DNA of 64,000 bases, from NCBI GenBank assembly GCA_964529305.1, contig CAZGUX010000009.1:4089-68088 (forward strand). The letters are read 5' to 3'. A model generated the notes under the pieces. It had not been told where the DNA came from and made no database searches. It worked only from the letters and a program-made list of their open reading frames with translations. Both the position numbers and the translations under genes were made by a program. Position 1 is the stretch's first letter, and every line of letters begins with the position of its first letter. This document shows positions 41,907 through 51,732 of this stretch, one piece after another. The DNA comes from CAZGUX01 sp964529305 (GTDB taxonomy: Bacteria > Acidobacteriota > Terriglobia > Bryobacterales > Bryobacteraceae).

Positions 41907-44900
41907 TCAAAAAGTCAACTTCAGCCCCAACTGAATCTGTCGGGGATTGCTGCCGCCGAGGGTACCGGTCACTTTTCCGAATCGCGCATCGCTCAGCACG
42001 GCGACCGGCGGACCGAGAATCGCCCGATTGAAGACGTTGAAGAAATTCGCTTCGAACCCAAGGTGCATTGCCTCCCGAATCGGGATCTTCTTGATCAAGG
42101 ACAGGTCGTAGTAGCGAACGCCGGGCCCGAAGAGGGCGTTGCGGCGCGTCGCGGCGAACGGATCGGTGACGTTGACCGGGGTCCCCAGCCGCTGGTCCGC
42201 CTCGACCTTGGGCAGCCAGAACTGGGCTTTGTCGAAGCGCCCGCTGGAGTAGAGGTCTTCGATCGTTCCCTGCCGCAGGGCCGGCCTCGGGCTGGTGGTG
42301 ATGCCGACATCGGCATAATCGACGCCGGAACTGAGGTACACCGGAAGAGCCGTGCGCAATTGGGCAAGTCCGGCGAGCGAGAATCCGCCGATCACGGCGT
42401 CGAGAGCGCGCGGCATCTTCGCGCCGAAACGGCCGCCCCGGCCGACCGGCAGTTCGACGACGTGGCTGATTGCGAGGGTGTGGCGAATGTCGAAGTCCGA
42501 ATTGCCTCGTTCGGCAAGGATCGGCCGCGGCGCCCAGCTCTGCGCGTCGCCTTGAAAACCGGCGGCGGGAGAACCGCGCAGGTTGATCAGCGACGGGAAC
42601 TGCGCGAGTCCCGGTGCGAGATTCCGGATCGAGTTGTCGCCTACATCCTGCGAATAGGTGTCGACCGAGTTGCCGTACGTGTAGGAAACCGTGAAGTCGA
42701 TGCCGCGTGAGAATCGGTGGCGCGCGAACATCTGCAGCGAATGGTAGATCGAGTCGGCGCTGTTGTCGGTGTATCGATAGCGTGCGTATCGAGAGTCAGG
42801 ACGGGCTGCCTGCGGTACGCTACCCAAGCCGTTCGGTTCGCTCCACCGGTAGAGTCCCGTGCCCCGGAGCCCGGAATAGGCGGCAGTCACACTGGTCTGC
42901 GAGGCAAGCTTACGTTCGATGGCCGCGTTGAAGCGGTAGCTGGTGGGGCTCCGCAGACCGGGATCGATCACGCGCTGCTGGGGAGGCGTGTCGGTGCGCA
43001 GGGGAATCTGCGCCTGGGCCGGGAAGGCGAGATTGGTGAAGATACTGGAATGAGCGTAAGGCGAGTTCAAGACACCGAAGTCGAAGAGCCGCTGGAAAAA
43101 GCGGTCCGTGTAGACGCCCCAGGCTGCTCGCAGGACCGTGCTGCCCGTTCCCTTCAGGTTCCAGGCGATGCCAAGCCGAGGCTGCCAATTGTTGCGATCG
43201 GCGTTGAACAACGGGCGATTCCCGTCGACACTGAACATCCCATTGGCTATGGGACCGAAGGTGAAGGGATGAATGCCGGGCACAGGCTGTCCGGCTGAGT
43301 TGACGGCATAGAGATTCCCCTGGAAGTTCCCCACCACGCCGATTGCGCCCGCGGGACTATAACGTAGTCCGGCGTTGATCGTGACGTTGGGGCGCCAACG
43401 GAAATCCGATTGAATGAAGTACTCCTGTTCGGTCGCGCGCCAACCACGGAGGGGCGTGGCTGGGCTGCCGTTCACACCGTAGAGGGTAGTGTTCAGATCG
43501 GTGACAATGGCTTCCGGTTGATCCGGGCGGGCTCCGAGGTATCCGTTCGGACCCACCAGTCCCGTGAATTGCATGAACGAGGCGTTGCTCACCAGGATGT
43601 TGTTGATGATCAGCCGCCGGATGTCGAGTCCGCTCCGCAGCGTCAGTCTGCCGCGGGTCCAGGCATGCATCAGCGATCCTTGCGGTACGGTTTGGTTGTC
43701 CATGAGTCCGAGCGAGCGCGGAATCACCACGGGGCTCAACGCTGTGCCGTTGGCGCGGAACTGAAGACCCAATTGCGCATCCACGCCGAAGTCGACAAGC
43801 GATCTCTCCAGCGGATCGCGGGGCGCGTCGAAAATCCTCGATCTCATCAGGCTCGCCCGGCCTTCAAGCGTCTGAGCGGCGGTGAGCACGTACACGAATT
43901 GCGCGGTGCCGGACTGCCAGCGGCGCCGGCTGTCCTCGATCACGCCGGCGACGGCGCGCTGGTTGATGCTGGCAAACGGCTGAGCGAAGGCATAACGGAC
44001 GTTGACGGAAAGGCGTTCGGAGAGCCGGTGGTCCGTGCGCAGGAGAAATGCATCTTGCGAAACGTTGCGGGTGTTGGTGGTGGAAAGCAGAACGGAACCG
44101 GCCTCGCCGTCGGCTTGGTTGCCGTTGAACAGGGCGGCCGGAAATCCCGCGCCCGTGGCAGCGGTGCGCTCGGCGGCGGTCAGCGGGCTGAACGAACCGG
44201 CCGGGTTACCGGAGGCCGGCACGACGCCCCGGTCGATATAGAAGATCCGCATCAGACGACCGAAGTTGCCGGGCATGAGGTTGAGCAGCTCCGCGTTGGG
44301 AACGGTGGCTGAGGCGGTCTGTTCGAGCTTCTGGCGGAAGCCTTCGAAATTCCCGAAGAAAAAGTGCTTATTGCGCGCGATGGGGCCGCCCGCGGTTCCG
44401 CCGAAGAGATTCTGCCTGAACGGCGGCACGACGCTGCGCCGCGAACCGTCCTTGGCGAAGAACGGTCCGTAGTTGAAGAAGTCGCGCGCGTCGAGTTTGT
44501 TGTTGCGTAGGTAGTGATAGAGCGATCCGTGGAGTTCGTTCGACCCGGACTTGGTGATGATGTTCACCTGGCCACCGGAGCCGCGTCCGAAAGTCGCATC
44601 CGCGTTGGAGGTGATGATGCTGAACTCCTGGATCGCTTCGGTGGAAACCAGATTCGGCGAAGCGCCATTGAATTCGGCGGCCCCACCTCCGCCGAGCGAT
44701 AGGCCATTCGACCCGCGCTCGTCATTGGCCGAAGATCCGTCCACCGCGTAGCTGTTGGCGACCGGACGCGCGCCGCTCATCGACGGGTTGTTGGGACTGC
44801 CGCTGGCGATGCCCGGCGCGAGCAGCACGAGTTTCGCGAAGTTCTCGCCGTTCAATGGCAGCTCCCTCACCCTCCGTTCATCCACGCGCCCCGCGATCTC

Positions 44901-45290
44901 CACGCGCTGCGACTGGACGATGTCCGCATCGCCGACGACCATCACCTGTTCGGCCGTCTCGCCCAACACCAGGGAGACGTCGGCGGCGCCGGTCTCGTTC
45001 ACCGCGACTTCCACGCTCTCCCGCACCGCCCTACGGAATCCCACCCGCTCCACCGTGAGGCGATACCGGCTTGGCGCCAGGCGGGCGAACTGGTACGCTC
45101 CCTCGGCGTCGCTGAAGGTGACCGCTTCAATTCCCTTGACCGTGTTCACCAGAGACAGCTTTGCTTCCGGAACGCCCAGGCCGTTGGGGTCCAGAACGCG
45201 GCCGCGCAGCGAACCGTGGATCGGCGTCTGCGGGACGGCCACGCCGGAAACCAGGCACGCCAGCAGGACAATACGTTGACTGATATGCAT
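41907..45290 (-). CDS. Second Oar-like TonB-dependent receptor
   Basis: A protein of about 1127 residues. The signal peptide is SQRIVLLACLVSGVAVPQT. A CarboxypepD_reg domain (GSLRGRVLDPNGLGVPEAKL) covers about residues 25-110. The plug has ELPLNGENFAKLVLLAPG and VNIITKSGSNELHGS, and a long barrel ends in ROIQLGLKLTF-like residues with a terminal Phe. The ATG at 45290 is chosen; one at 45308 adds only six codons. It resembles the 32510 receptor in layout but not closely in sequence. The upstream gap (45309-45549) has a GGATTAATCC palindrome at 45363-45372, and otherwise nothing recognisable. Confidence 0.87.
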   Translation of the reverse strand: MHISQRIVLLACLVSGVAVPQTPIHGSLRGRVLDPNGLGVPEAKLSLVNTVKGIEAVTFSDAEGAYQFARLAPSRYRLTVERVGFRRAVRESVEVAVNETGAADVSLVLGETAEQVMVVGDADIVQSQRVEIAGRVDERRVRELPLNGENFAKLVLLAPGIASGSPNNPSMSGARPVANSYAVDGSSANDERGSNGLSLGGGGAAEFNGASPNLVSTEAIQEFSIITSNADATFGRGSGGQVNIITKSGSNELHGSLYHYLRNNKLDARDFFNYGPFFAKDGSRRSVVPPFRQNLFGGTAGGPIARNKHFFFGNFEGFRQKLEQTASATVPNAELLNLMPGNFGRLMRIFYIDRGVVPASGNPAGSFSPLTAAERTAATGAGFPAALFNGNQADGEAGSVLLSTTNTRNVSQDAFLLRTDHRLSERLSVNVRYAFAQPFASINQRAVAGVIEDSRRRWQSGTAQFVYVLTAAQTLEGRASLMRSRIFDAPRDPLERSLVDFGVDAQLGLQFRANGTALSPVVIPRSLGLMDNQTVPQGSLMHAWTRGRLTLRSGLDIRRLIINNILVSNASFMQFTGLVGPNGYLGARPDQPEAIVTDLNTTLYGVNGSPATPLRGWRATEQEYFIQSDFRWRPNVTINAGLRYSPAGAIGVVGNFQGNLYAVNSAGQPVPGIHPFTFGPIANGMFSVDGNRPLFNADRNNWQPRLGIAWNLKGTGSTVLRAAWGVYTDRFFQRLFDFGVLNSPYAHSSIFTNLAFPAQAQIPLRTDTPPQQRVIDPGLRSPTSYRFNAAIERKLASQTSVTAAYSGLRGTGLYRWSEPNGLGSVPQAARPDSRYARYRYTDNSADSIYHSLQMFARHRFSRGIDFTVSYTYGNSVDTYSQDVGDNSIRNLAPGLAQFPSLINLRGSPAAGFQGDAQSWAPRPILAERGNSDFDIRHTLAISHVVELPVGRGGRFGAKMPRALDAVIGGFSLAGLAQLRTALPVYLSSGVDYADVGITTSPRPALRQGTIEDLYSSGRFDKAQFWLPKVEADQRLGTPVNVTDPFAATRRNALFGPGVRYYDLSLIKKIPIREAMHLGFEANFFNVFNRAILGPPVAVLSDARFGKVTGTLGGSNPRQIQLGLKLTF

Positions 45291-45549
45291 TGACGTAGGT
45301 TGGCCCACGTTGCGCGGAAATCAACCGGAAATCCCACGAACGTTCTGCGATCCGGCATTGGTGGATTAATCCGGGCAGTGAGCGGGTGACTCCGGGATAG
45401 CTTCATCTATGAGGCGGTTTTCCCCACCCTAAGACAGCGAGCCGGTCCGCCGGTCCGCGGCGACGGCCCGCTCACGGCGATTGACAGCCCGGTCATCGGG
45501 ATTCGCGCGGGCCGCGGCGCCTTCCGGACTATCGTGAAGGGAACCCTTC

Positions 45550-46251
45550 ATGCTGGAAGCCATTAACCTCTCGAAGTCCTATAACGGAACCGTGGCTCTG
45601 CATCCGCTCAACCTCGAGATCGAAGCGGGAGAAATCCTCTGCCTGCTCGGCGCCAACGGGGCGGGAAAGACCACGACGATCAACCTCTTCCTGAACTTCA
45701 TTCAGCCGTCGTCCGGCCACGCGAAGATCGGCGGCATGGATGTAGCCGAGAGGCCGCTGGAATCGAAGAGACTACTCGCCTACATTCCCGAGCAGGTGAT
45801 GCTCTACAAGAACCTGACGGGCCTCGAGAACCTGGAATACTTCACGTCGCTCGCAGGAACCACTCACACCAGGTCCGAGTTGACGGCATTCCTGGAGGAG
45901 GCGGGACTTGCGGCCACCGACGCCGCCAAGCGCGTGGGAGCCTATTCGAAGGGCATGCGGCAGAAGGTCGGGATCGCCATCGCCATCGCCAAGAAAGCTC
46001 GTGCGCTTCTGCTCGACGAGCCCACGTCTGGTCTCGATCCGAAGGCGTCCAACGAGTTCTCCGCGATCTTGAAAAACCTGAGCGCGTCGGGCGCCGCGAT
46101 CCTGATGGCCACCCACGACCTGTTCCGCGCCAAGGAGACCGGAACGCGCGTCGGCATCATGAAGCATGGGCATCTGGTGGCCACGTACGACACGCCGGAT
46201 CTGGGCCACGCCGACCTGGAGCGGATTTACCTGGACCACATGCACGACTGA
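45550..46251 (+). CDS. ABC transporter ATP-binding protein
   Basis: A 233-residue ATPase. Visible motifs are Walker A in LLGANGAGKTTT (about residue 35), the ABC signature YSKGMRQKVGI (about 138), Walker B in ALLLDEPTSGLD (about 160) and the switch His in MATHDLFRAK. The start codon directly follows an inverted repeat, GAAGGG/CCCTTC at 45536-45549, that contains the likely ribosome site. It is followed by two DUF3526-type permeases, so the three form one exporter of the NatA/GldA type. What it exports is unknown. Confidence 0.9.
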   Translation: MLEAINLSKSYNGTVALHPLNLEIEAGEILCLLGANGAGKTTTINLFLNFIQPSSGHAKIGGMDVAERPLESKRLLAYIPEQVMLYKNLTGLENLEYFTSLAGTTHTRSELTAFLEEAGLAATDAAKRVGAYSKGMRQKVGIAIAIAKKARALLLDEPTSGLDPKASNEFSAILKNLSASGAAILMATHDLFRAKETGTRVGIMKHGHLVATYDTPDLGHADLERIYLDHMHD

Positions 46252-46264
46252 ACGGGACGATGCC

Positions 46265-47683
46265 ATGATCCTGCGAATCGCACGGAAAGAAGTGACCGAG
46301 ATGCTTCGCGACGGACGCTTTCGCGTCTCCGGAGCGATCGTGTTTGCCTTGCTGGCGGGAGCGCTCCTGCTGGGCTGGCAGCACTATCGCGAGGTGAGCG
46401 CGCAGCACGCCGCCGCTCAGGAAGCCACCCGCCAACAGTGGTTGAACCAGGGCGCCAAGAACCCTCATTCGGCGGCCCACTACGGCGTTTATGCGTTCAA
46501 GCCCAAGGCGCCCCTCTCGCTGGTCGACCGGGGAACGGATCCATACACGGGCGTTGCCGTGTGGCTGGAAGCCCACAAACAGAACGAATTCAAGTATCGT
46601 CCCGCCCAGGATGCCACGGCCGTGCAACGCTTCGGCGAACTTACGGGGGCGACCGTTCTGCAGTTGCTGGTGCCGCTCCTCATCGTGCTGCTCGCGTTCA
46701 ACGCGTTCTCCGGCGAGCGCGAACTCGGCACGTTACGCCAGTTACTGAGTCTGGGCGTGAAGCAGTCCGACCTTGCCACGGGCAAAGCCTTGGGCGTTGC
46801 CGGAGCATTGGCGTGCCTCCTGGTCCCGGCGGCGATCATCGGCGCGGCCGCGTTGACCCTGGCCTCCAGCCAGAGCGAGATGATGACCACGGCGCCGCGC
46901 ATAGGCTGGATGGCTCTCGCGTATCTGCTGTACTTCGGGACGTTCATCGGGATCTCGCTGACGGTTTCGGCGTGCGCGCCGTCGTCCCGGTCCGCATTGA
47001 TCGTTCTGCTCGGCTTCTGGATGGTCAACGGCCTGGTCGCGCCGCGCGCGGCTTCCGACATCGCCAAGACGCTCCGGCCGACTCTTTCCGCCTTCGAGTT
47101 CGGCCACAGGATCGAGATGGCCCTCAAGGACGGGATTGACGGGCACGATCCCGCCGACGCGCGCATTGCGCGTCTTCAGGCCGAATTGCTGAAGAAATAC
47201 AACGTCGCCAAGGTGGAGGCCCTGCTGGTCAACTTCAATGGCATCCGGCTTCAGGAGGGGGAGAATCACGGCAATGTCGTTTTCGACAAGGCGTATGCGG
47301 AACTCTGGGACACCTTCTCGCAACAGGACCACATTCACCGCGTGCTGGGGCTCGCCGCTCCTGGCCTGGCCGCGCGTTCGGTTTCCATGGGCTTTGCCGG
47401 AACCGACTTTCCGCAGCACGCTCATTTCGCCAGGGCGGCCGAGGAGTACCGGCGCGGGATTCAGCGCGTCATGAATGGAGATCTCATCGCCAACGCGAGC
47501 AACACCGCCCTCTACCTGGCCGGTGAATCTCTGTGGAAGAAAGTGCCGCCGTTTGACTACACGGCTCCGGACGCGGGCTGGGTGGCCGCGCGGCAAGCTC
47601 CGGCCTTGGGCATTCTGGCGTTGTGGTGCGCGGCCTCGGCGGCCGCCGCAATGTGGGCGGCTCGCCGCCTGGAGGTCCTCTGA
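46265..47683 (+). CDS. ABC-2 permease with DUF3526-type domain (first)
   Basis: A 472-residue membrane protein. One helix lies near the N-terminus (VSGAIVFALLAGALLLGW), then a long extracytoplasmic loop. A cluster of helices lies at about residues 135-265 (LLVPLLIVLLAFNAFSGERELG), and one more near the C-terminus. FSGERELGTLRQLLS is the ABC-2 permease hallmark. The start is the ATG at 46265, 14 bases after the ATPase stop; the frame open upstream overlaps the ATPase gene. It pairs with the following permease. Confidence 0.82.
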   Translation: MILRIARKEVTEMLRDGRFRVSGAIVFALLAGALLLGWQHYREVSAQHAAAQEATRQQWLNQGAKNPHSAAHYGVYAFKPKAPLSLVDRGTDPYTGVAVWLEAHKQNEFKYRPAQDATAVQRFGELTGATVLQLLVPLLIVLLAFNAFSGERELGTLRQLLSLGVKQSDLATGKALGVAGALACLLVPAAIIGAAALTLASSQSEMMTTAPRIGWMALAYLLYFGTFIGISLTVSACAPSSRSALIVLLGFWMVNGLVAPRAASDIAKTLRPTLSAFEFGHRIEMALKDGIDGHDPADARIARLQAELLKKYNVAKVEALLVNFNGIRLQEGENHGNVVFDKAYAELWDTFSQQDHIHRVLGLAAPGLAARSVSMGFAGTDFPQHAHFARAAEEYRRGIQRVMNGDLIANASNTALYLAGESLWKKVPPFDYTAPDAGWVAARQAPALGILALWCAASAAAAMWAARRLEVL

Positions 47684-47684
47684 G

Positions 47685-49127
47685 ATGTTCTTCCGCCAAA
47701 TGAAGTACGAGTGGCGCAACCTCGAGGCGGATCGCACGCCGCTGGCCGTAGCCCTGCTGTTGGGAGCGGCGATTGCGTACGGCGCTTTCAATGGGTCGCA
47801 GTGGGTGGATTTTCAAAAGCGGACGATCGCCGCCGCGTTGGCCGAGGAGAGCCAGAGGCTGGCCGGCATCCGGCTGGAGATTCCACGTATCGACGCAGGC
47901 GAGAAGGAGGTGACGGCTTATGCCGACCCGCGCCTTCCCCAATCCCTGGGGCGGAACATGGGCGTGCGCTACGCCGTGATGCCGCCCTCGGCGCTGGGAG
48001 CGCTGGCCATCGGGCAAAGCGACCTGTATCCCAGTTATTTCAAGGTCTCCACGAACAGCAAGCAAACCTTTCTCAACAGCGACGAGATTGAGAATCCGGT
48101 TCACCTGCTGGCCGGGCGCTTCGACCTTGCCTTCGTGATCCTGTACCTGTTTCCCTTAGTCATCCTTGCCTTCAGCTACAACCTCGTCTCCGCCGAAAAG
48201 GAGGCCGGCACCCTTGCCCTGACGCTGTCGCAGCCGATGTCGCTGCGCCGCGTCGTCATGACGAAGGTGACGGTGCGGGCGCTGTTTATCGGGATGCTGG
48301 CCGTCCTGCTCTCGATCGCGGGTGTGGCGATGGGCGGGGCGGACCTGGCGGCGGACGGTTCATGGCTTCGCCTGCTCTATTGGATTGCCGTCACGGCGGC
48401 CTACGGCGCGTTCTGGTTTGCTCTTGCCATCGCGGTGAATGCCCTGGGCCGAAGCTCGGCCACCAATGCTCTCGCGCTGGCCGGACTTTGGCTGCTATTC
48501 GTCGTGGTGATTCCATCGGTGCTGAACGTGGCCGTGAAGGCGGCCTACCCGGTTCCTTCCCGCGTCGAGCTGATCCAGTCGATTCGGGTCGCCGGGCAGG
48601 AGGCCACACGGAAGGGCAGCCAACTGCTGGCGCGCTATCTCGAAGACCACCCCGAACTCGCGCCCCCACAAAAGGAATCCGGCGGCGCGCCCGACTACGG
48701 CACCCTGCTGGTGGCGGTCAACGAGGAAACCGAACGCGCCGTGCAGCCGGTGCTCGACCGTTTCGATACCCAGGTGGCCAGCCAGCAGCGCCTGGTGGAT
48801 CGCTTCCGCTATCTGTCTCCGGCGATTGTCGCGCAATCGGCCTTCAACGACCTCGCGGGGTCGAGCGCGCATCGCTATGGCCACTTCCTGGCGCAAGCGG
48901 ACCAGTATCATCGCCGATGGCGCGAGTTTCTGGTCCCGCGCATTCTCAAGAAGGAGAAGCTCTCGGCCGCCGACATCGACCGGCTTCCGAGCTTCACCTA
49001 CCGGGAAGAAGACACCGGTTCGGTGGTGAGCCGGCTGCACGTAGCCCTGCTCGGCCTCCTGGCGCCGCTGGCGTTGGTGGCGATTCCGTCCGCCGCTTCC
49101 TTGCGGCGATACCCGGTTGCCGGCTGA
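47685..49127 (+). CDS. ABC-2 permease with DUF3526-type domain (second)
   Basis: A 480-residue paralogue of the preceding permease with the same layout: an N-terminal helix, a large loop, then a helix cluster with VSAEKEAGTLALTLSQPMS, the ABC-2 signature, and a final C-terminal helix. The ATG at 47685 is one base after the previous stop. With the ATPase it likely makes a heterodimeric exporter, as seen in gliding and natamycin-type systems (known family behaviour). Its convergent neighbour is the ADOP permease, 20 bases away. Confidence 0.82.
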   Translation: MFFRQMKYEWRNLEADRTPLAVALLLGAAIAYGAFNGSQWVDFQKRTIAAALAEESQRLAGIRLEIPRIDAGEKEVTAYADPRLPQSLGRNMGVRYAVMPPSALGALAIGQSDLYPSYFKVSTNSKQTFLNSDEIENPVHLLAGRFDLAFVILYLFPLVILAFSYNLVSAEKEAGTLALTLSQPMSLRRVVMTKVTVRALFIGMLAVLLSIAGVAMGGADLAADGSWLRLLYWIAVTAAYGAFWFALAIAVNALGRSSATNALALAGLWLLFVVVIPSVLNVAVKAAYPVPSRVELIQSIRVAGQEATRKGSQLLARYLEDHPELAPPQKESGGAPDYGTLLVAVNEETERAVQPVLDRFDTQVASQQRLVDRFRYLSPAIVAQSAFNDLAGSSAHRYGHFLAQADQYHRRWREFLVPRILKKEKLSAADIDRLPSFTYREEDTGSVVSRLHVALLGLLAPLALVAIPSAASLRRYPVAG

Positions 49128-49147
49128 TTTCCGGCCGCCGCCGTGCC

Positions 49148-51562
49148 TTATTCCTGCCGCAGGGACACCGCGGGGTCCACTCGCGAAGCGCGAACCGAGG
49201 GAACGTAGCACGCGGCAGCCGCCACCGTGAAGACCAGAAGCGGAACGGAAGCGAACGCCCAACCGTCGAAGGGGGAGATCCCGTACAGGAAGGGCTCGAG
49301 TTGATGGGCGAGGACGCCGGAGGCGATCAATCCGAGGACGATTCCCGGCGCCGCGAGAAGCAATCCCTGCCGGAGGATCAGCCAGCGGAGTCCGCCGGAA
49401 GTGGAGCCGAGCGCCTGCCGGATCCCCATTTCGCGAGTGCGCTGGGAGACACCATAGGCCAGCACGCTGTAGGTTCCCAGTCCCGCGAGCACGATGGCCA
49501 GTCCGCCGAACAGCAGGCTGAGCCATCCGGCCATTCGGCGCTGCCAGATCGTGTCTTCAACCCTCTTCTGCAAAGGCTGAATATCAAAAACCGGCTGCAG
49601 CGGGTCCACCTCGCGGATCGCCTGCGACACCATGCGCGCCAAGACCTCGGGTTCCAGGCTCGTGCGGGCGATGAAGAACGTGTCCCCCACGAATTGCTGT
49701 TGATTGGAGAAGTAGATGTCCATGCTCGTTCCGCTCAGCAGATGCTCGCTCTTTACCCCGCCCGCCACGCCGGCGACTAGGAACCAGGAACGCTGGGTGG
49801 CATCCAGTGCGCCCAGCATTCCTTTCATCCTCACTCGTTTTCCAACGGGATTGGAGGAGCCGAAAAGAGCCTGGGCGAGCGGCTGGCTGAGTACCGCCAC
49901 CGGTGTCGTGTTCAGGCGATCGTCGCCGCTGAAGTTCCGGCCTTCCCGGAGACCGATCCCCATCACGCGGAAGTATTCCGGACTCACTACCTGAACATTG
50001 ACGAACGGGTTTCTCTCAGCCTCGTCCAGGCTTTGCCCCTCCACTTCGATTCCTGGCTTGCCGTAGTTCTGGTTCAGCGAAAGCGGCAGGCTGTGATTCG
50101 CCGCGGCGTCCTCCACGCCGGGCAGCGCCCGCAGGCGATCCAGCGCCTGCCGGTAGAACCGCGCGGTCTGTTCCACTTTGTTGTATCGCGACCACGGCGG
50201 ATCGGTGCGAAAGGTCAACAGGGAGGCCTTGCGGAAGCCGGGATCGGCCTGCTGCAGCCTCCAGAAGCTCTTGACGAGCAACCCCGCCAGAACCAGCAAG
50301 GTCACCGCCACCGCCAATTCGGACACGACCAGCGTGGAACGAATGCTCGCCTGCGACGAACCTCCGGAGGAGCCGCGCGAGCCCTCCCGGAGCGCCTCCT
50401 GCAAGCCGGCCTGCGACGTTGACATCGCCGGGGCAAGGCCGGCGAGCAAGCCGGTGATCACGGAAACCACGAGCGTGAACAGGAGGACGCGCCCATCGAT
50501 GGAAATGGCCATCCAGGCGGGCAGCTTCAGGACGAGTAGATTCTTCAAGAGACCCACCCACCAGTAGGCCAATGCAAGTCCGGCCAGGCCGCCGAGGAGT
50601 GCCAGCATCAGGCTTTCGGTCAAAAGCAGGCGGACCAGACCGATTCGCCCGGCGCCGAGCGCCACCCTCACGGCCATCTCCCTTCTTCTCAGCAACCCGC
50701 GAGAGAGCAGGAGGTTCACCACGTTGCCACAGGCAATCAGCAGCACGGCCCCGACCAGCCCGAACGTCAGCCAGACGTAGTGCTGAACGTCGCCGATGAT
50801 CGCGTCACGCAGCGGCGCGAGGCGAAAGCGGACTCCGCGGTTGGTCGCGGGAAACGATTGTTCCATCCGTGCCGCGAATCCATCCAAGTGCGATTGCGCG
50901 TTTGCGTAGGCGACTCCTGTCCGAAGGCGGGCCACCCCGAAAAGGCTGCGTACCTCCCAGTTCTGCGGACCGCCCAAATTCGCGGCGCGATAGAGATCCA
51001 TCCCGGATGGGAAATCGAAGCCTTCGGCCGCCACTCCATCGACCCGGTACGGAGCGAAGTCCAGTTCAAGAGCATGGCCCACGATGCCGGCCCTCGACCC
51101 GAACCGCTTCTGCCACAGAGCATGGCTCATCACCAATGCAGGATTCCGCTCGCGGTGGGAGCGATCGTCCCAAGCGCCGCCGGCGGCCATGGGAATCCGG
51201 AACACACGGAACAGGCTCGCGGTCGTCATACAGGCCGTGAAGACGGTTGGGGCGCCGCCGTCGCTGAAATTGTATTGGCTGGGATACCAGCCTGCCACGC
51301 TGTCGAACAGGTCCGTTTGGCGCTGAAACTCCTCCCATTCGCGCGGAGTGATCTTTCCGGTTTCGCCGCCTCGAACGGATTGGATCGTCACGATCCGATC
51401 CGGTTCGGCATAGGGCAGCGGACGCAATAACAGTGCGCTGACAAAGCTGAAGATGGCCGTATTGGCGCCGATGCCGAGCGCAAGCGTCAGGACCACGGCC
51501 AACGGGAGCGACGGCCGCGACCGGATCTGTCGCCATGCGTAGGTGATTTCGTTCCCCAACAT
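49148..51562 (-). CDS. Orphan FtsX-type ABC permease (ADOP family)
   Basis: An 804-residue protein with two MacB-like permease modules. The N-terminal part has AVVLTLALGIGANTAIFSFV, a hallmark of the acidobacterial duplicated orphan permease group, and LLRPLPYAEPDRIV. FtsX helices lie at about residues 265-390, and a second set at about 680-800. It has no ATPase domain and no adjacent ATPase of the MacB type. The function of ADOPs is not settled; they are probably mechanotransmission or toxin export relatives. The family is strongly tied to Acidobacteriota, which supports the taxonomic call. A PadR-type regulator, often present next to ADOPs, is absent here. Confidence 0.87.
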   Translation of the reverse strand: MLGNEITYAWRQIRSRPSLPLAVVLTLALGIGANTAIFSFVSALLLRPLPYAEPDRIVTIQSVRGGETGKITPREWEEFQRQTDLFDSVAGWYPSQYNFSDGGAPTVFTACMTTASLFRVFRIPMAAGGAWDDRSHRERNPALVMSHALWQKRFGSRAGIVGHALELDFAPYRVDGVAAEGFDFPSGMDLYRAANLGGPQNWEVRSLFGVARLRTGVAYANAQSHLDGFAARMEQSFPATNRGVRFRLAPLRDAIIGDVQHYVWLTFGLVGAVLLIACGNVVNLLLSRGLLRRREMAVRVALGAGRIGLVRLLLTESLMLALLGGLAGLALAYWWVGLLKNLLVLKLPAWMAISIDGRVLLFTLVVSVITGLLAGLAPAMSTSQAGLQEALREGSRGSSGGSSQASIRSTLVVSELAVAVTLLVLAGLLVKSFWRLQQADPGFRKASLLTFRTDPPWSRYNKVEQTARFYRQALDRLRALPGVEDAAANHSLPLSLNQNYGKPGIEVEGQSLDEAERNPFVNVQVVSPEYFRVMGIGLREGRNFSGDDRLNTTPVAVLSQPLAQALFGSSNPVGKRVRMKGMLGALDATQRSWFLVAGVAGGVKSEHLLSGTSMDIYFSNQQQFVGDTFFIARTSLEPEVLARMVSQAIREVDPLQPVFDIQPLQKRVEDTIWQRRMAGWLSLLFGGLAIVLAGLGTYSVLAYGVSQRTREMGIRQALGSTSGGLRWLILRQGLLLAAPGIVLGLIASGVLAHQLEPFLYGISPFDGWAFASVPLLVFTVAAAACYVPSVRASRVDPAVSLRQE

Positions 51563-51732
51563 TCCGTTTCACACTAGCTTGGGTTGAGTCGCCCTCCACG
51601 GCTTTCGGGGTGAGTTGACTACGATGGCCGGCGAGCGGGCGGGAATCCACGATCGGCGGAACTTCGCCAGCGGCAGGTCTCGGCGTGACGAATGCTGGAA
51701 TCGCGGCTATAAGCCCGCGGGCCCCACAAACC

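Noticed and set aside
41907..45290. Close duplication between the two Oar-like receptors
   Set aside because: They share layout and short motifs, but lengths and sequences diverge; no recent tandem duplication is evident.
45481..45549. Promoter with a perfect TTGACA (45481-45486) before the ABC exporter
   Set aside because: No acceptable -10 hexamer at 16-18 bases; a perfect -35 alone is not enough.
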